Assembly (NCBI GenBank): GCA_003232015.1
Contig: QIKU01000214.1
Span: forward strand, 1 to 19,113
Direction of reading: 5' to 3'
DNA: 19,113 bases
Source: Gammaproteobacteria bacterium
GTDB lineage: Bacteria; Pseudomonadota; Gammaproteobacteria; UBA6429
Below are positions 16,996 through 19,113 of this stretch, piece by piece. A program made the translations under genes and the position numbers. The notes beneath the pieces are model-generated. The model worked only from the letters and a program-made list of their open reading frames with translations. It did not search any database and was not told the origin of the DNA. Within the stretch, counting starts at the first letter, position 1; each line of letters opens with the position of its first letter.

Positions 16996-17079
16996 TGACC
17001 CTGACGGACTTGCGGGGCTAATTATTTAGTATCTCTTTGTTTTTATTACCTTATATTGGGATATTCGTGGGGATTCGTC

Positions 17080-17107
17080 AGGGCCTGACTCCCAGAGTTC
17101 AGGCCCT
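17080..17107. terminator. Hairpin between repeat copy 2 and the retron reverse transcriptase gene
   Basis: A 9-bp perfect inverted repeat (AGGGCCTGA 17080-17088, TCAGGCCCT 17099-17107) can be extended by an inner ACTC/GAGT pairing around CCA with one bulged T. It lies 16 nt beyond the stop codon of the minus-strand reverse transcriptase and about 85 nt after repeat copy 2 on the plus strand. It could end convergent transcription, but neither strand shows a U-tract after the stem, so factor-independent termination is not demonstrated. Confidence 0.45.
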
Positions 17108-17122
17108 TATCAGGCTTTCTAA

Positions 17123-18082
17123 TTATCCCTCACTATTCTCAACAGACTCAGAATATTTAACGTGTCCAGTAAGTCTACGTAAATCCTCATCTTTAACTTT
17201 ACCTGAATTAATCAAGTGCTTATAAGCACGAACCTTATTTCTATATCCTTTCGTTAATCTTGCTTTTTCTCCATTTACTAATAATCCGTGAACTTTTAGT
17301 CGTTGTCCTTTTGTAGCGTCTGCAAAATATTCTTTATTTGTAGATAACTCCCAGCATGTTCCCTCAAATATATCTTTTACACTTTGTTTAATGATTTCAG
17401 GAAATTCATTTATACCAGAGAAAATAATATCATCTGCATAGCGTGTAAATGTAATACCATGTTCAACCGACAAAGCAGATAACTTCTCATCAACAAGTTT
17501 CATTACTAAATTTGAAAGGACTGGACTAGCTGGTGAGCCTTGAGCCAACTTATCTATATAACAACATAATGGTACTATTAGATCACATGCTTTTTGAGAG
17601 TAGCCCAATTCTAATAACGCACGTTTCATAACACCTTCATTTGTTGTTGAAAAGAAATCTTTAATATCGACTGAATATATCCAAGTTGAATTACAATGTT
17701 TCTGTGCTGCATATACTGCAGAACGACCAGAAACAAAACCAAAAACATAATCTTCAACAGGTAAAGCTAAAGCCAAATGATAACCAAACCATTTTTGAAT
17801 AACTTTTATTGAAACTTTTGGAGCTTGTATTTTTCTTTTTTTCTTACCTTTGCGTATTGTGAATTCTCTATAGTATTTATAATTTTGAAACCGCATCGCA
17901 TTTACAAATTTAACTGTATAGCCAAAAAGAATTGCTAAACAACTTGAAGAAACAATGGGGGGTAGACCTTGTTCAACTAACGAACGAATTTCCACCTCAT
18001 ATTGGATACGGAGATTTTCTGGAAGAGCAGATAGATAATCTTCAACTGTTGAATAAGAAACTAGGAGTGGTGGGGCTAACAT
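17123..18082 (-). CDS. Retron reverse transcriptase
   Basis: This 319-residue RT is within the usual retron range. It shows the finger motif RKIQAPK (83-89), motif A VDIKDFF (138-144), motif B-like LAQGSPASPVLSN (179-191), catalytic YADD (215-218) and KVHGLLVN (263-270), the retron VTG-type region with His for Thr. The retron-typical NAxxH region appears as AAQKH (125-129). The enzyme would copy part of the adjacent non-coding RNA into msDNA. Start ATG 18080-18082 has GAAGAG about 8 nt upstream. The a2 arm of the retron RNA lies within codons 4-7, so folding of the RNA may compete with translation. An accessory gene is upstream on the same strand. There is no fused effector domain, and catalytic residues look intact. 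Confidence 0.93.
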   Translation of the reverse strand: MLAPPLLVSYSTVEDYLSALPENLRIQYEVEIRSLVEQGLPPIVSSSCLAILFGYTVKFVNAMRFQNYKYYREFTIRKGKKKRKIQAPKVSIKVIQKWFGYHLALALPVEDYVFGFVSGRSAVYAAQKHCNSTWIYSVDIKDFFSTTNEGVMKRALLELGYSQKACDLIVPLCCYIDKLAQGSPASPVLSNLVMKLVDEKLSALSVEHGITFTRYADDIIFSGINEFPEIIKQSVKDIFEGTCWELSTNKEYFADATKGQRLKVHGLLVNGEKARLTKGYRNKVRAYKHLINSGKVKDEDLRRLTGHVKYSESVENSEG

Positions 18083-18229
18083 GGCAAATTCTCTTCATGT
18101 TTCATTAATTCCGTTGGAATAACATCCAGCGATTCGAAGTAGCGCTGGATGTTATTCCAACGCCCTTCTGTGCCTAGCCTTCGCAAACGGGTATGATGCA
18201 CACCCTCACGAGTAAGAACCACCACTCCT
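18063..18229 (-). ncRNA. Retron msr-msd non-coding RNA
   Basis: On the minus strand, between the accessory gene stop and the RT, the RNA has the parts expected of a retron primer-template. The a1 arm AGGAGTGGTGG (18229-18219) is exactly complementary over 11 nt to the a2 arm CCACCACTCCT (18073-18063). An msr-like hairpin GGGTGTG/CATACCC with loop CAT (18205-18189, one G-U pair) follows a1. The msd-like hairpin is a perfect 20-bp stem (18162-18143 with 18131-18112) around an 11-nt loop. I could not place the branching guanosine. The boundaries are set by the a1/a2 arms and are approximate. Confidence 0.85.
18112..18162 (-). repeat. Perfect 20-bp inverted repeat, the msd stem
   Basis: Arms at 18112-18131 and 18143-18162 are exact reverse complements, with loop 18132-18142. 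No T-tract follows on either strand, so a terminator is unlikely. Its position inside the a1/a2 arms and before a retron RT identifies it as the template for the msDNA hairpin. Confidence 0.88.
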
Positions 18230-18239
18230 GAGGTCAATT

Positions 18240-18986
18240 TCACCACTTTCTTCTCCCAAGATCAAGTGCCCTGCCAATATCAGAACTCCTATAATTAGCA
18301 CCTGCTGGAACAACGCTCAAAGCTTCTGATGTTAAAGCATAATTGCCTGATTTTTCTCGAATTATTAACTTTTTCTTTCTCAACTGATCTAATTTATGAT
18401 TAAGCCATTTCTCACTTATAGTAGGAAACTCTTCCGATATGGCGCCTAAAAATTCTTTTAAGTTAATCGGTTGCCGTAATTTTAAAAATCTAAGTAGCCA
18501 TGGAAATGTTGGTAAATCACTCTGAGAGTTTATCCATTGTATAAGTCCATAGTGAAACCCTGCATCTTCTATCAATTTCTTATAATATTTCTCTATCTCA
18601 TCATTTAATTGAGATCCCTCATCTATAACCTCTACCCAAGCATTAACTTTATCTTCCTCGACAAAAGACATATAGAAAGATAGTACTTTACCTTTAAAGC
18701 GGTGATTGAGCATATTATGAATTGCACTTTCTAAATCTTGGTGGTTCTCCCATAAAGAATAAATAACTTCAACATCTCTTGAAAATTTTTCTTTTAATCG
18801 AAGGCTAAGATTATTCATCTGTCTGTAAGAAGTAAAACCAGCCTTAGCCTTACCAGCTACTTTTTCACGAGACACATATAGTAAAATAGCTTCATCACTT
18901 GGACGAAAACTTACATTATTAATAAAATTGCACAATCGCCTATCTATATGTGCCATAATTTCTTCTGCATCAAGCAAGGCCAACAT
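18240..18986 (-). CDS. Retron-associated accessory protein with C-terminal winged-helix-like region
   Basis: This protein is about 248 residues from ATG 18986-18984, which has AAGG 9 nt upstream. The frame also opens at a GTG at 19022, adding 12 residues, but that codon follows a stop directly, has no ribosome-binding site and lies at the insertion-sequence end. The N-terminal ~120 residues are a mixed alpha/beta region I do not recognise (SDEAILLYVSREKVAGKAKAGF ... GKVLSFYMSFVEEDKVNAWVEV). The C-terminal part resembles a winged helix (LKEFLGAISEEFPTISEKWLNHKLDQLRKKKLIIREKSGNYALT, in two pieces about 176-220 of this form), ending in a basic tail, GRALDLGRRKW. The stop is 10 nt upstream of the a1 arm, so gene, RNA and RT form one unit. 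By position it is the retron effector or a DNA-binding partner. The gene may have lost its native 5' end to the insertion. Confidence 0.75.
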   Translation of the reverse strand: MLALLDAEEIMAHIDRRLCNFINNVSFRPSDEAILLYVSREKVAGKAKAGFTSYRQMNNLSLRLKEKFSRDVEVIYSLWENHQDLESAIHNMLNHRFKGKVLSFYMSFVEEDKVNAWVEVIDEGSQLNDEIEKYYKKLIEDAGFHYGLIQWINSQSDLPTFPWLLRFLKLRQPINLKEFLGAISEEFPTISEKWLNHKLDQLRKKKLIIREKSGNYALTSEALSVVPAGANYRSSDIGRALDLGRRKW

Positions 18987-19017
18987 CTCCCCATACCTTA
19001 CGTATCGTTTTACTGAA

Positions 19018-19113
19018 TGCACTTAGAAGTGGACCCCGAAAATGAGACAGTAGCATAAGTGATAATCCTGATGTATTTTAACGTACGACAGGAGAAAGAC
19101 AATGAGACGAAAA
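19018..19113 (+). mobile_element. Left end of an insertion sequence (probably IS3-like), cut by the window edge
   Basis: Bases from about 19018 (TGCACTTAGAAGTGGACCCC, then GAAAATGAGACAG) resemble an IS3-type terminal inverted repeat, with a TG end and a GGACCCC...GAGACA body. About 50 nt of leader leads to a ribosome-binding site and a short open start. The exact boundary (19018-19024) and the family are uncertain, because the other end and the target duplication are outside the window. Confidence 0.5.
19102..19113 (+). CDS. Start of a probable transposase gene (MRRK...), truncated by window end
   Basis: ATG at 19102 is preceded by GGAG at 19091-19094 with 7-nt spacing, and encodes Met-Arg-Arg-Lys before the window ends. 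Basic starts of this kind are common in insertion-sequence orfA products. With four codons visible, the call rests on the apparent inverted repeat upstream. Confidence 0.4.

Noticed and set aside
18112..18162. The 20-bp hairpin as an intrinsic terminator
   Set aside because: There is no T-tract after it on either strand, and it sits inside a1/a2 arms directly upstream of a retron reverse transcriptase.

Overview
The window looks like chromosomal DNA of a Gram-negative proteobacterium, most likely a gammaproteobacterium of fairly low GC. The evidence is a type VI secretion (T6SS) sheath/baseplate/ATPase operon, envelope lipoproteins with lipoboxes and an O-antigen ligase. I cannot name the genus.

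Region 1 (1-8695, + strand) is a T6SS block: a 5'-truncated sheath gene tssC, a second full-length tssC paralogue, tssE, tssF, tssG and the sheath-recycling ATPase tssH/clpV. The genes overlap or nearly touch, as expected of one operon. TssB should lie just upstream of the window. The membrane complex (TssJLM), TssK, TssA, Hcp and VgrG are not in this window.

Region 2 (8728-13812, + strand) follows after 32 nt. It is a tightly coupled set of four exported proteins: a periplasmic TPR protein, a 935-residue TPR lipoprotein, a short TPR probable lipoprotein and an 84-residue secreted protein. They form an AT-rich envelope module of unknown function whose reading direction and spacing make co-transcription with the T6SS genes possible.

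Region 3 (13813-16995, + strand) holds an O-antigen ligase/polymerase family gene and then a two-gene cassette: a LysM protein with a glycine-rich hydrophobic C-terminus, and an overlapping small three-helix membrane protein. The pair looks like a T6SS-type pore-forming effector and its immunity protein. Two direct copies of a ~97-nt structured repeat sit right after the ligase gene and right after the putative immunity gene, so they bracket the cassette.

Region 4 (about 17000-19022, - strand) is a retron. Reading on the minus strand, it has an accessory gene with a C-terminal winged-helix-like region, then a non-coding RNA with recognisable a1/a2 arms, an msr hairpin and a 20-bp msd hairpin, then a retron reverse transcriptase. 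The a2 arm lies inside the first codons of the reverse transcriptase. The accessory gene's 5' end abuts the left end of an apparent IS3-like insertion sequence (about 19018 to the window end), whose transposase has only four codons in view.

Overall, a conserved secretion operon is followed by an accessory zone carrying a probable toxin/immunity pair, duplicated structured repeats, a retron of the kind used in phage defence, and a transposon end.
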